NCBI GenBank assembly: GCA_020055645.1
Contig: CM034546.1
Coordinates: forward strand, 114,378,375-114,442,374
Length of the DNA: 64,000 nt
From: Tomocerus qinae
Taxonomy: Eukaryota; Arthropoda; Collembola; Entomobryomorpha; Tomoceridae
Direction of reading: 5' to 3'
The notes below the pieces were generated by a model. It did no database searches and was not told where the DNA came from. It saw only the letters and a list, made by a program, of their open reading frames with translations. The position numbers were made by a program, and so were the translations under genes. This document shows, piece after piece, positions 11,418-26,400 of this stretch (its first letter is position 1; the number at the start of each line of letters is the position of its first letter).

Positions 11418-14400
11418 TCAATATGGCCTGGAGGCATCCTTAGGCCGTTTCAATTGAACTTTAAGCCTCTTCATACCGATTTGAAAACCATTCATGGCTT
11501 GGATGGCAGCTTGTGCGCTGGCCGGATTGTCGAAACTCACAAAACCTAGCATTCCATCACCACATAACGTTAGCTCCATCCATAGTCATACAATACAGTA
11601 CAATTACATTACATCACATTATCAATACAAAAGCTCTAGAAACAACACAACTAATCCTTTGGATGGACTCTCTATGTATAATTGTCATCTTGGAAATTAA
11701 GCAGTTGACTTGATATATTTTTCCTGAGGCAAAATGGACATTATCACAATACTTGTAATTGATTCTAATGTATACGAGACGGTTTTAAAGAGAAAGCAAC
11801 TAAAACTTCAAATACGAATCACCACCACCAGTTTTATATTGTCATACTAGTAAAAGAAAAGCTCAAATATTTATACAGCAGTAGAGAAAAACTGAGAGAC
11901 TGAAAAAGCAGTAGAAAAATCCAATTTATATTTTTATGTGTTTTTGACGGTAGCGGTCGTTTCAAGTCACATTTCACAGCTTGTGATGGAAAGTTACACT
12001 TTCATTTATTAAGTCCATTAAACGCAGTTCCTGTTCCACTGAAAGAAATTATACGTTTACATGTAGTATCTCTGCTTTGACAACAAATAAATTGTTCTTT
12101 ACCATTTCTAATTACGTTTTATCACAAATCATGGCTACGAAGTATTCCTGTGTGGCTCATTTATAAAATCTGTGATATTTTACTACCCAAACGACTAACG
12201 ATAATAAAAAGAGTTTAGATTTAAATAATGAAATAGATAATTGTAGATAAATAGAATGTACAACTTTGCAAATCATGGCTACGAAAAATTCGTGAGTGGC
12301 TCATTTATAAAATCTGTCGTATTTTACTACCCAAACGGCTAACGATAATAAAATTGGAGTTTTGATTTAAAAGAAATAGATATTTGTAGATAAATAAATG
12401 TGTAAATACTGAATTGTAAATCATGGCTAAGAAGAATTCGTGAGAATTTATAAAGCCTGTCGTATTTTATTTTTAGATTTAAATTTAGAAACAGATATTT
12501 GTAGATAAAATAATGTATAGGTATTGAATTGTAAATCATGGCTACGAAGGATTCGTGAGAGTGGCTCATTTATAAAACCTGTAGTATTTTACTACCCAAA
12601 CGGCTAAGGATAATAAAATTGGTGTTTTGATTTACATTATAAATAGAAGTGTGTAGATACTTAGATATTGGAGAAGAAGAAATTGCGTATTTATAGTATA
12701 TAGACATTTAGAAAAGACGTAGAGAGATAGAAAAGAGCTAACCAAAGCATTTGGACTGATTGGTAGCTCTGTCAATGAAGACTTTGGACGAGATGACATT
12801 TCCGAAAGGAAGGAACATCTGCATGAGTTCAGCATCGCCGAATTCCTGAGGTAAATGATAAATGAAGAGATTGCATCCGTCTGGACCAGAAATCGAACAC
12901 CCTGTTGGGAAAACACACAGAAAAACCAGACCCACACCGTGCGATACGACACCAATACACTTGTACAGTACACCGAAACAACCAGTCTCCACTTTGCTAT
13001 TTAAAACAGCTAACAAAATACAGAAATTCTACAAACTAATAATAATATAATTTCAAGATCTAGATGTTTAACTAGGTGTAGGTCCTAGCCTCTTGCTTCT
13101 AAGTATATTCAGTAAATACGTATAGCTAAAGAGTTAAAGGTTCGGCATATTATACTGAACTGCGTTTACTTACTGCGGGTCATCCATAGGTAAATATGGG
13201 TTTAATGTCGACATACCAGGGCATATGGCGACATCATACTCATAGATACATAGGTCACGCTACTAGATATATACTAAATATGCAATTCAGGGAGTATCTT
13301 AGTCTATAGGTAAAGACTAATAGGAAATATTGACTTAGTTGTGAGACAAATCTCATTAGAAATGTCCTATAATTAAGTCAACTAGTAGGAAGGACTAATT
13401 GCTTGCAGTTTTTTTTATGCGGCAACTATATTCAGTTATGGCTTTGTATTTTGTCAGGTTAAATATGTCAATGAATAGTAACACCCGCGTTTCACAGTTA
13501 TATCATTAATTCAAAGCGAATTAAAAATAAAAAATCAGGCTAAGTTAGATCAAAATAAATGCAGCAAAACACATGTTAGTGTTGTGAGATGCAATCTTTC
13601 ACCCCTATCTTAATGTGTTTAAAAGTGATAAAAAAAAGAAACCCATTTGTGTTGAGTTTGTGATGTCCAACAGGTTGCAGCTTTCTTCATTTCTCCATGA
13701 ATTACTTGTTGGTTTCTGAATTATTGATGCATATGTAGCAAAATGTTGGAATTTACTTGATAAAATTCCCACTAATCGTGTTATAATTAATATAAAATAG
13801 GGAGACAGTAGCACAATGTGTTATAGTGTTTATATAGTTAGACATATGAACATTATAGCTTCCCGACGTATATAGTAGCGCATGGAAAAATAAAGTATGG
13901 AGCTGCATCAGTATAGTAGGGTGACCCGACCGTGATAAAAAGTTCGAAAATCTGTGGGCTACGTTCATGAAATTATAAATCGATTGCTATATCGATCAAT
14001 TTTGGGAGTGAGTAGTGAACTTTTATTTAGTTATATGTGTACTGCCATAATTTAATGATAGAAACGATGAGGAAAGATTTTGTATGCAAGGAAAGCATTG
14101 AAAGGGTGTCTAATCACTAATAAACTAACAATAGTTAGCTACAGTCTACGGTTGTGAAAGCTAAATATTGAAAGTGCATGTTCAAAGTCCCCAACTGTTA
14201 AGTATCGTATGAGAACCTGACTCGAAAAAATAAATATTCTATTGACCAACGAAAGACAAAACTAGATTAGAAAGGACAGCACACATAAGAATTATAAATG
14301 GCTCACGTTGTAGATAAACGAAATGACATGGTCCACGGTGGATGTCCAGTCATAGGTTTTTTTTAACGAGACGTTGTTTTTGGTTGACCCGACCCAAAAT

Positions 14401-17400
14401 ATCAATAAACACACAAAAATATTTTCCAGTACGTTACAGAATTCTCAATCTGACACGTTTGTAACTTTAGCTTGCGAATTACATACTACATACAAGTTCG
14501 TAAATAATTTAAGTAAAATTATCAACACAAGCTATAACCATTGAAGCATATGCCGGAGAAGCAAGCATGGTATATAATTTAATTATTGCACTTCTTTTAG
14601 CTCAAATGTGTTTGAGACACTTTCAAAGTGAACTTTAATCATCAGTAACTGCATATGGGTACTGCGATACAAATAATTAAATGCAATAACAATATTCTGG
14701 ATTAGAAAAGTGACTTCCCACATTTTAAAGCTTACAGCTAGTAGCACACTACAAATCTATTTTCTACCACGTTATAGCGTATGAATGTAAATATTATATA
14801 ATATAGAAGCATAATACTGTTACAAGTAATGTAAATCAGTTATTTATTACAATTTATACAAAACTGACAATTAAATCAGCACATTTAAAGCAGGTTTATG
14901 AAAGCTTCTAAAGGGTTGTATAAGCTTATTGCTTCCAGCTTTCTAACAACGATTTTTTTTGTCTCGTGTATGTTTTGTTATAGGGAATTGGTAGTTACTT
15001 AGGTTCAACTACCCCAAATATTATATTTGGAATTTTTAAAGCATACAGTAACACTAACTGTATTAACAACAAATTTTTGTCAAATCTAACAAAAAAATTC
15101 CTTTTCCAAACTTTTCAGAAATTAAGAGCGAAATGGGTATAAACGACCTCCAAACAAGAGATAGTTTTAAAATGTACGATATTTACTACGAATAAAAGAG
15201 TACGGAAACATTTGATTCTCAATTGATTTTCTCATATGTTACCTTAATGTTTAATTAGGGTAGCCAAAAATTACTACCGCAGCCAAATTGGAGGAAAAAA
15301 AGGCTTAGAATGCTCATTTATGAAAATTATTTGAAAATTTGGTGACCATATTATTTCAATGAATTGTGTTATTCAAGATGGTGATTTTTAATGTTGGCAT
15401 TTCGGTATTTATTTTTGGTCACCCTAGAGGAAATGTGTTTTGTGTGGACTGGAACCAGAAGTCAGTGAGTGTACCTTCTCTTGATGATCCGGAAACAGAC
15501 GCAGTAGTAGAATTGGATGAAGAATGATGTGGATGAATTAGTCCAAGAGCCGCAGCAGCGGCTGCCGCCACAGAGGAAGCATGTTGCGGGTGAGTGGCCA
15601 TGTAGCCACCACCGCCACCCACAGGAGTCGTGGCTCCCATCATCATTTGGTTGTAGTAGTTGTCCACACACATACCACCACCAACAAATCGCCACAACAA
15701 TAACCATCACTTTTTTCATCCATTTAACAATCAACATTTAACATAGATCAAAGATAAAGCGCTATATACTAGTCTAACTAATCAACTCAACGCTCACTTC
15801 CAATTCAAATCGTCATAATCATAATTCAGCCATGAGAACAATTAAATGCTCTACCACACACATTTAGTACATTTATCAGGAGTACATTAAGACACAGACA
15901 ACATTGTTATTGGCAAAACTCGTCATGTTTTCTCAGATATGTTTGCGGTGTAAGTCATCACTAATTAATTTGCATACTAATAGCATAATGCTCCGTCTGT
16001 TGGAAAAGGATTACTTTACGGTATAATATTGTTATAATTTTGACACTAATTCGGTTTTGGTCTACTTATTCTCTTAGCTGAATTAGTTTGACACGCACGA
16101 CGGTACTATAATAGCCCTCAGAACGGTGACACATTGAAAGAGCAGGCTGATTGTAGTCAAATAGATAGTAAATGACATTGAAAACATTGAGAGAAGCTTA
16201 GAGAAGCCTGACATAACATTCAGAGAACATTACACTGCATGCAGGTGGTCATGTTCACATCTTGAAACCATATCATACTATCTTTTATCTAGTATTGTAA
16301 GATTTGAGTCAAGTAAAACGATTAAGTAGGGCCTGTCTATGAAAGAGTCAGAATAAAATCAAAATGAATATTTACCAACGCCGTGGTAAGGCTGGAGAGC
16401 AGCGGCGGCCGCAGCGGCACTTGCCGGGTAGCCAGCTGCAGAATGAAGAGCAGCAGCCGCCGCTGCTGCTACATCTCCATTCGGCAACCCTTGGCCTAAA
16501 ATCCCAGGCGGTAGAACATCCACATACAAAATTTGACCATCTGAGCCGTGGTGACCTCCGCCGTGGTGGGAGCCATGATGGGGACCGTTGCCTGCCCCAC
16601 GCATGTCTGGAGAACCTGGAAAATCAAAAATTAAATTCTGTTAACAACGCTTTTCTTTCATTCTATGATGCAAAATTATTTTACATCGACTAAATCTGTT
16701 TTAAATTAAAATTATGCTAAACTACTTAGATCAAGTAATACCATAACCAGTCGGAGATGTAAGCCCATTGTAAAGATCATTCCCGTTGTGATGACCGTGA
16801 TGACCTGAACCGGGACGAGGAGTACGAGTTTGACCACCTGTAAGTTATATGTATCATTTCTCTAGAAATATAAATGCGGGTTGCATTGTAATATAAAAAA
16901 TGTACCGGGAGTATTTGTGCCGTGTCCACTTGTATTGAGTCCGTTGAGTCCAGCTGCTGCCATAAGATATGACGGGTTTGCTCCTCCTGCTGCTGCAGCT
17001 GCGACGGCAGCTTGTTGATGTGCTGCTGCCATCAGAGCCGCCTAAAAAAAACCACAGGAAAACGTTAAAGTTATTCAAGGAAACGAAAGAATTTTTTTGT
17101 CAACTGAATAAATTTTATCACAATATTGTACCTGTTGCTGCATGTAATGTTGGTAAGGATTGTTGGCCACGGCGGCAGCCGCGGCAGAGACACTATTGTA
17201 GGGACTGAACACATGGAAGGGATTGATAATTCCTCCGCTTGTCATGGTACCTGCCATTTGTTGCATTCTTCGAAGTTGTCGCTCTTTTTCCGTGTCTGCA
17301 AATTTCACCACTAAACTTGAAGAGGCTCCCTGCTTATAAATAACAAATCAGTTTTAGTTTTCATTGTCTCTACCTGTAGAGTGACACAAGGGTACTAAAT

Positions 17401-20400
17401 AATTTATTTTATCGTATGGCAAAGTGCTACGTGTATGTGGCCGAGCTCCTATTTTACAAAATCATGGAGAATGGTATTTCTTGTTCCTCTAACCCAGATT
17501 TAAAATTCATAACGTAAAATATTAGTAAAACTGACAGGTAATTATTATAGATGTTTCCATTTTCCTGAGTAAAAGTTCTATTGCTGGGGGTAAATAAATA
17601 ATAATACGGAAGAATAGGCTATAAAAAGGATATCTCACATACTCACATTCATGATTTAGATACGAGAATATTATACTGTCTACTGTGGATACATAATATG
17701 TTTAATTTGCAAATGAAGTCTGTATTTAAATCGCCTTATGGTAAGTCATTCCCAGTGCTGTGATGCTATTATTACTGTTCAAATAGAGCATCAATTGCCC
17801 CTGGGTGAGTCTTTAGAATTTCAGTCTTTTCAGCCATAGTATAGAGACTATTATTATGGTTTCATAAATTATTACGTGTGCTACGTAGTTTATTACCTTG
17901 AAATATTAATATATAGGGAAATTCAGAAATACCATAGAAGATCCGTAGTACTTTGTGCCAATAAAATGTAAGCCCACTCGGGTTTACAAATTGGATCGAG
18001 AAGTATAGTAGAGATGAAGGATGTCTATATAGACATTGCTCAGTTTTGCACTCACATCAATAGTGAGTGGAGTCATGTAAATGTCAAAGTCATTTTAAGG
18101 CTTTACTATTCCTGGCAGTGCCTGTCTACAGTGAATCAGTACAAAATAATAATAATAATATCTCTAGTGCATACAAGCATAGTGAGCATGAACTAAATAA
18201 AAGACGCTCTAGCAAAATAAGTAGAGAGAGAGAGACTTTGGTTGAATAAAAGGAGAAGAAATCGGAGAACTAGAGCTTTGGCTTATGCTCTGCTGGGCTC
18301 GTGTTGTAATCTGGAGGAGATGAGAGGACAGCTCATCTCGAAAGAAAGATCCTTCTCATATGGAAGGAAGAAGAGCAACGTACTCGAATTGTCTGACAGA
18401 ACCGAACTAAATTTTATACGGAGGGAGAGTCAGACTTCTTTCCTTTCTCTAGTATAAATGTCTATTTTCTACATCATCATCACATCAGGCACACACCACA
18501 CAGGTAAAGTCATAGAAAAGATATGCATTGTAAACATATCTATAGCTAGCAAAGATTAAAGTTTCTCCATTTGTTCCGAATGTATATCCTCTTGTGTATA
18601 TACCGTTTTCTCCTCCTTTCATCCAAAAATAAGGATGAATCCAACAGTTTTGCATTTATTATATCCCTAGCTTTCTCTTTGTGCAATTTACATTCATAGC
18701 TTAGCCCATTGACAATATAGAAGGGAGTCTATCAAGTCTAATACAGTTATTCACATATGAACAGATGTTTAATACTGCCTATACTTAAATCGAAAGTAAA
18801 ACAACTGTGTAGGTATAAGTTATGATCGAGTGAATAGTATATGGAGAAAGACGGACTTTTACTTCTGCTCGAATGACACCTCTTTATGTAGCTTTGTGTA
18901 CATTGTACATATACTATATAGCATGTGCCATGCGCGAGGGTTCAGACTGAGTTTTCAGTTTGGTTGGGTCGGATGGTGGTCGTTCGTTCGTAGACAAGTG
19001 AGCGGAAGCTGACGCGAGATCAATGGGACATCCAGGGACGACATGACAACTTCAACCGCTACCTTTCCCCTGAAATTACACTCTGTGCTTTATCTTACAC
19101 ATTTTTCTTTTCTCTGCTCCAACTCTCCTACTTTATGGTATGCACAGCTATGTACTACTGATTCGTTCACTCTTCAAATATTATTATATAACTCCAGACA
19201 GATATACATTTCTGTATATCTGTGACGCTGTACAAAATAAATCAGCCCCGCCAGCCAGGTACTACTATACTTAAGTACCTACCTGTCTGTTTCTCCTTCA
19301 CTACACTCTAATAGTAGGTACGTATTTTACACAATAGTAAAGTGCATTTCACTTTATTTATTTGTCTTCTCGCAACCTACCCACGTCAATCAACTTAATA
19401 ATTTTCGTAGAGTGCTACTACTACTCGTATTTATCTTCTTTTGACTCTATAGACCATCGTAATTCAATTAGCATGCTACGCTAAATAAATTAAAGTAGAT
19501 CTACTGCGGCAGTCATGCTAAAATAGACTAATTAAACCTATTATACTAGTTTATAAGGATTTCTATGCATGGCATCCAGGCTAATTCTATGAAAATTGTT
19601 TGGAACTAAATAACTTCAAGTGTAATCAATCTAAGCATGTCACAGTCATCCTCATCATCACTACTATCAACTAAATTACAAAAGATGAAAGAGAAACTTG
19701 TAGACAGAGCCGAGAAGAGGAAGCAATCCCCGAGTATATCTTAACTTCAGAACCAGTTTCTTTGTAGTGGCTTCCCAGTAAAGTTTTAAATAATCTACAT
19801 ATTTACATAGGGCGGGTTGTATATTCTATATAGGCGGTAGTGCACCTGTCTAATTGTATCTAGACGTATATAAGGAGTACCTGGATGAATTAGAGAAAGC
19901 TTTTGTGAAGTTTATGCTATGACAGCTCTACCCTCTTTTGTGTTCATTTATATTTGATTTCCACTGTGTCAGAATGAATGACAAATGGGTGTCTTACCGG
20001 CATAGTGGTGCTCCCGTGTAGACTATTGATTGCTGATTGGGCTTCCGAGTGAGTTCCGAACTTTACAAATGCACAGCCTATAACAGTCAAAACACAAAAT
20101 TAATGAGGTCTTGCCCAATTAAACATATACAGTGCTTTTATTGTTCTCATTATGCTTATGAACATTGTACTATAATTTGAATAATTTTATCATTTTCCCT
20201 ATCCAAGATCTACAAGTGTTTCAAATCTACCCTTTTGGAATCTGTAATATCAGCGTCGGTTTCATTAACAGGTAGTACTTCCAAGAACATCTGGAGTTGA
20301 AATCCAATCACGCTAATTGTAATCTCTTTGAAAGTTTGAAAATTACCTTGTTGAAGCAAGTACTGTACCGTGCTACTTAATGGATGTGATAGTACAAGCC

Positions 20401-23400
20401 CATTTTGCTAGCATTGTCTGCTACCTAAACAATTATTCACTTGTTATGTAAGTTTATGACATGAAAAGGCTTCCGTTGCTCTAAAAAGACATGTACTCTA
20501 TGGATGAATTAATTAGTTGTGCATATTACGAGAGAAAGTTTATGTACTAGGTTCGTATTGTATAAATATATGTAGAGAGAGTCAAAAGAAAGTTCTGACA
20601 GAAAGCAAAATAGGATTTTCCACATTGAGTCCTAGTGCATTGTAGTCAATGTTTGTTGTCACCTGTAAACCTTCCATTTCGCATGTAATGCTCTTGTTGA
20701 CTATTTTATAATGCTAGTGGGTTGTTGCATAGGAATGATTTAGTCCTGGAGGAGTAGTATACAAGGATATATATTTTCGATTTCTTCCTAGCTGAGTATT
20801 GTTTACATTATAAAAGGGATAGAACACTACAGGTGGTCAACTCAGGATGCATGATACACGATACAAAAGCAATGTCCGTGTGTTGAAATGCAAAGGGCAT
20901 GCCAAGCCTTGCTCAACACATTTTTATTTAAAGCTACACAAACTAAGCCAGTAAGCTTTAACTACATCTTAGTGGTTCGTACTACAAATGCAATTTACTT
21001 AACATGATGAAATTGGAGAAAGTTTTCTCTTCCATCTGCTTGCCTTTTACTAAGTACTACTAAGATATTTACATTTTCATGAGCTCATTAAAAAATAGAT
21101 TGAATTATAATTAAGTATCCCAAAATCTATGTAATGTTAGAATACTAATGTGGAAAAGAAGTGGCTAAAGTAGGTAGCTGAAATAAGTACGTGAGTAAAA
21201 TGATGATGAAAAGAGTCTGAGATAGTAGAGATAGAGACAGATTAGGTTTCACCCTGCACGTTTCGATTTAGAATGTAGAGGCTGTAGCTGGCTTTGCTGC
21301 CTGTGTGGAAGTATCGATCTGCATGCACATTCACACAACGCTTTCTCCTTTCCTCCTACCTCCTTTGCTGCCCTGTCTGTCTATACTGCTTCCTCCACAC
21401 ATAGTCAATCCATTAGTGCTCTTTATATACAAGTACTCATATTACACTTGTATATAAGTATATAGAAGAGAGAGAGGTAGTGGAGTATGTATTGCTAACT
21501 TGGTTGTGTGAGCCCATGAGTCTGTTTCTTTGACTCCCTTTGGTTCGACATTCAGTTGCCCAGAGAATTCTCCGTATCACCCAGAATATACCTCCCATAA
21601 TTCCATTCTGTACAGTTTCTATACTTAGAAGTACTTGGAGATATATATATACAATATGTTCATAGAAGAACACAAGTACATGGCAAATACAATACAACAG
21701 CTCCTCATCTCACATTCACTCAGTCTATTGCTTTCCCCTTTACATAAGCTTTCCTTCTTCTATCTCTAATATTATGGCAGTCGTTGCAACGTAAATATAC
21801 CTACTCTACCCTATTATACGTATTTAGATATGACTAAGCTTAGCTGGTGGCTCCTTTTACTTACTTTGCCTGTCAATGTACACAGAGCTGTAGATAGAAA
21901 ATACCTAAGTGTGTGCACAAGTAGAATTCCCTTCCTTTTCCAACACATTCGCCTTGTCTTGGCGAACTTCAGCCACCTGCCATGCTACTACGACTGATAC
22001 CAAAGCCAACCCATACCCAAATCAGTTAACCATACTACTTATGCTTATACTCGACTAATGCAATTCAGAGAAAGACATTTTACAAAGCCCAAGTCACCTA
22101 CTATCGACAGACAGACACATTCTTCACCTACCTCTCCTTCCTTTCTCCTCCTCATGCAATCCTTCCTCTGTGAATCAATTCAACGCTACTTTTATTCATT
22201 TTTTACACCTTTTTTTGCAATCTTGTGCACTCCTTCTTTTAAACATCACACACCAGTCCCGAGATATATATTATGCACTATGCTGTTTGTAGCAGGTGGT
22301 TGTTCCCCTTTGCTGTTATTATTATTCTGCTTCTCCCTCGTTAAATACCTACGTGCTGGGGAAACCATTATTTTAATGAACGGTAGCGTGTGATGCTTAG
22401 ACTATACATGTGGTAGTCTGGAAGAGCAGGGGCGCCAGTAGATCTAATGGCTAGTCCACAGGAGCACTGCTCTTGGGGCTTAGCCATAGGAGCTATCGAC
22501 TTTAGTCCATAGGAGCAGTTCTGATTTCTGTAACAGTAGCAGTAGGTTGTACGTACAGCTACATGACTGTGCTTTACTTTATGTACATGGGCTATTCACT
22601 GCGCACAACTTAAGTGAACCGCAACCGTGATAATATGGCTATGTATGATATGAGCTGAAGGAAGATCAAATAATTTATATTTCTATATTACGATGGAATT
22701 TCCCCAGTACAGTCCCGCTTCATTTTCCGAAAACGCAGAAGTCAAGTGGCCCTTAGACAAAGCGTCCGACTGCATGGGAGCAACTTTAGAAAATATAGAA
22801 AGCCGGTTGCCAGCAATGAAAAAATATCTTTGCAACCGAAAACAACAAGGCGAAAGATACCAAAAGACTACCTCAACCCGATCGGTGAAAGTGGGCACCA
22901 TGATATCTCTACCAATACCTAGAGTGGATAGGTCCAACACTGACCCCATAAATCTACCATGTAAAGTTCTGCAACGCCTTGAGAATGGAAATCTTCAATT
23001 ACAATGTGGTAAAGGAATCATAGACTCATGGGTAAACAAATCTAATGTAGGACCTTGGTCAGCTGAAACAGACACAACTAAATGGCCACTAACTTCTATC
23101 AAATACATAAGTGCATTAAGGTCCTTCACTTCCTACAATGGCCAATCTATTTGTAAATGTAAGACTAGTTGTGGAACTAGAATATGCGCATGCAGAAAAA
23201 ATAAAGTACCTTGTAGTACCAAGTGTCATGTAGGCAACACTAATTGTATTAATGTTCACTGCGATTAATCTCCTTTACTTTCATTCACTCGTCAATTTAA
23301 TGTATTACTTATTAATTTTACTGTATCCAAAGTATTTAAATGCAATATTTAACCTACTGACTAATTATATAATGACTGATAATAATATTTTTAGTAAATA

Positions 23401-26400
23401 CGTACTGTTAATGCAAAGAAATCAGAACTGCTCCTATGGACTAAAGTCGATAGCTCCTATGGCTAAGCCCCAAGAGCAGTGCTCCTGTGGACTAGCCATT
23501 AGATCTACTGGCGCCCCTGCTCTTCCAGACTACCACATACACACCTACTATCAATTAGCAGGTGGTTCATTTGCGGTGTATACTAATGTATGACAATACT
23601 AATTGGAGTACATTATAATTTACCTTTTGAAGTTCCGTCAGTTCCTCTAAGAATAGTGCACTCTTCAATTGTTCCATAAGGTGAGAATAATGATTTGATA
23701 TCCTCTTCTTTTTGAGACTTGCTTAACATTCCCACGAAAAGTTTACGGTCCTCTAAAAACAGAAATTCATGAATATTTATCTAATGTAAAATAGAATTAA
23801 GTAGTATTTTAGTAAATTAATTACCGCCGCGGTTATCAGAATCCGCTGGTTTCACTTGAAGAGGACGGTTCATCTGCTCACAGCAAAGAATAAAAAATGT
23901 ATTACTAAAATATGACTCTAATGTATGGATTCACTTTTTGCACTGTGGGAGAGATTCATTCAGAATGAAAATGTATCTATTTAGGGATAAAATGTGATTT
24001 ATGTATTTTTTATTATGTAAATAAAGTTTATTATATGGAAATCGAGCAACAAGTACTAGAAGGAATATCTGTTCAGGTTGTTCCTTCCTGTCACAAAGTG
24101 TATGGTATAGCTTGAAGAATGAGTACAGGAATGTACAAGGTGCGGTCTCCTTTTAAGAAAAGGAAAGCACTGCACTTTATGTGTTAGTATACATGAACCC
24201 CCGACACATCAGAGTTCCACAAGGGGTTCATCTGTCTATAACTCCTTCTACTAGTACTATCTGTCCAGAGAAGAAAAAATAGATCACAACCAACACTATT
24301 CGAATATCAAGTTGTAATTCTATGGATGGGAGAGAGAAAGTTTAACTCTCTCCACTTTGGTTGTCCGAAGGTAAATAGTAGTAGAGTTAAATGGAGGAAG
24401 AAATTCAGTGGCACTCGTCCTCGTAGTCTCTAACCATTAATAATGAATGTTGATCCAGTTAAAGTAAAAGTGTGCAAGTTTAGTGAAAAAGAGAAAGCAA
24501 CAGATCTGTGGTGCTTGTCCGTGCAACAGGCTACAATAAGTAAGTGAAAGTTCAGACATTGCAACCCATACATAAGTAACGTCGATGGAGAGAGCTGACT
24601 TTAGTCACATCACATACTCGCTTTCCCTTCGACATCCTCCTGCTCCCTTTCCCGTTGTCTATGTCCTCCTCTCTTCCAATCCTTCCATCCACCCCGATGG
24701 ACCCCACCCAGAAGACACACCTATACCTCTCTCTGCTCATGACCAAACCATCTTTCTCTCAACTGCCTACTCGCACTCTTCCCAATCAAAACCCATATCT
24801 ATCCCATGAAATACTCTCGCTCATTATTATACATCTATATAGAAATATATCCATTATACACATTCTTCTCCCCGACCACCTAGCTACAGGCTCTCTAAAT
24901 TCTCCCAAACTTTAAATGACTCTTTAGACCTGACTCGGCTTTCCTACCTTCCAACTAATAACCATCTATTTATTTATGTTATTATATTCCTTCTACATTG
25001 CATTATTATTATCCAACTACAAACAGTCTCGTTCTCTACAAAAGCCTACCCATAATCCTTTACTACTCTCCCCTATTACTACTACTTCAGTACTTGGCAG
25101 CATGTCTTATCGGCTTTTTCAGTTAAGATAAATACAAGACCCATGTAGACACAGAACTCAATCTTTTGACCAGAAGGCACAGATATTATATCCAACTATT
25201 TTTAACATTATTTGCCAACTCATCTTAACTTTAATTGCTACATCTAGCCAAAATTCTGACTTGGCTTCATTTATCCATCTTCTCATTAGAAGTTTTTGTT
25301 ATTAATTTAAGCTAATTACACTAATAAGCAAAATGCTATTCCCAATTGAGTTAAAAGATACACGCTAGAAGATTACCATTTTTAAGATTTATGAAAATGG
25401 TAATATTTAATTATTAATATCTACAGGACTACACCTTCCATCTTAATCTCGTTATTATGTAGTTTCTACTTTAACATATACAGCCTAGATACACTGAAAC
25501 AAGATCTGTAATAAATAAAATATAGTCTGTAAAGATGGAAAATTTCTCAACTTTCTGTACCGTAATAAGTAAAGCAAGGTTTATAGCAAAGCTGTACGAA
25601 GTGACTAATTCATTTTGCATGGTTCAGTAGCTCGTAAATTTCATCTTAATATAATATCCTGTTATACATCCTGTTTCCTGTTTTTCTCGTTTGCTACCTG
25701 TGCTTGACATTTATGTACATAAATGTATCTAAGTAGAATCATAATTTTCTGTGAAGATTCGATTATATTTATTTGGGTAGTGAGATGTGAAGAGTAGATT
25801 TGTAGCGTTCCATATAGTTTGGTCGTAAGTAATAGGAATCTGTGCAGGGTAGAAGTGGTTGAGAAGGTAATCTTTTTGCCTTGGCAGTTTCTAAGGATTG
25901 AACGTCCTCGTCCCTATAACTCAGAGTGTCATCATTGTGTTTGATAGATATAGAAGAGTTGGATATAGACAGGGAAGATGTACGGCATAAGTCCGTTTCC
26001 GAAGTAAGCGAGAAGTTGCTTTCCTTTGCGAATGCCAAATGCCAAGCGAGAAAAGAAGGCTAGCGAGAGAGAGAGAGAGGTTCGAGGAGGGAAATAGCTG
26101 ACGTAGGCTGCTATAGGCCTGCCACGCCATGCCACAGACACAGACAGCCATTCCAGCCAACAAGCAAGCCACTGTGAATCATTCTATATCGATCTATGGC
26201 AATAGTCTCTGTTTACTTCTTTTCTATGCACCTAGCTAGGATCTCTAGGTCTCTACCTGTTTATATACTATAGAGAAGAATGTCTACATTAGTTTAGTTT
26301 GTATTTGTGTGGCCGTGGCTGTAGCGAAGTACACAACCCGCCGTACCGCACTCTTTTCTTTCCATAAAATATAGTTATTTAATCTCGACCAGGCTGGATT

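Larger units (their letters stand above)
22405..23541 (+). mobile_element. Ginger-like DNA transposon, internally deleted, inside CELF intron 4
   Basis: Perfect 121-bp terminal inverted repeats (22409-22529 and 23417-23537) begin TGTGGTAGTCTGG and end with its complement, ACCACA. Direct TACA duplications flank them (22405-22408 and 23538-23541). The element is 1,129 bp and carries one intact plus-strand ORF (22693-23268) resembling the C-terminal part of integrase-type transposases. TGT...ACA termini and a 4-bp duplication fit an integrase-type element such as Ginger. Identical repeats and an open frame imply a recent insertion. It sits antisense to the host gene and does not touch an exon. 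Without the catalytic core it should need a full-length relative to move. Confidence 0.85.

Noticed and set aside
16376-16615. A GT...AG stretch of 32 bases inside CELF exon 9 that could be a tiny intron
   Set aside because: Removing 32 bases breaks the reading frame and the length is below what animal spliceosomes use. The full exon keeps phase with both neighbours.
18014-18457. Overlapping plus-strand frames in CELF intron 5, some rich in Arg
   Set aside because: Short, overlapping in different frames, no domain and no splice partners.
22693-23268. The 191-codon ORF read as a host gene nested in CELF
   Set aside because: It lies exactly between transposon inverted repeats with a target duplication and matches a transposon protein family, so a host function is not supported.
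24552-24915. Open frames on both strands in CELF intron 2
   Set aside because: They come from a pyrimidine-rich stretch and show low-complexity Ser/Pro/Leu composition without a family match.
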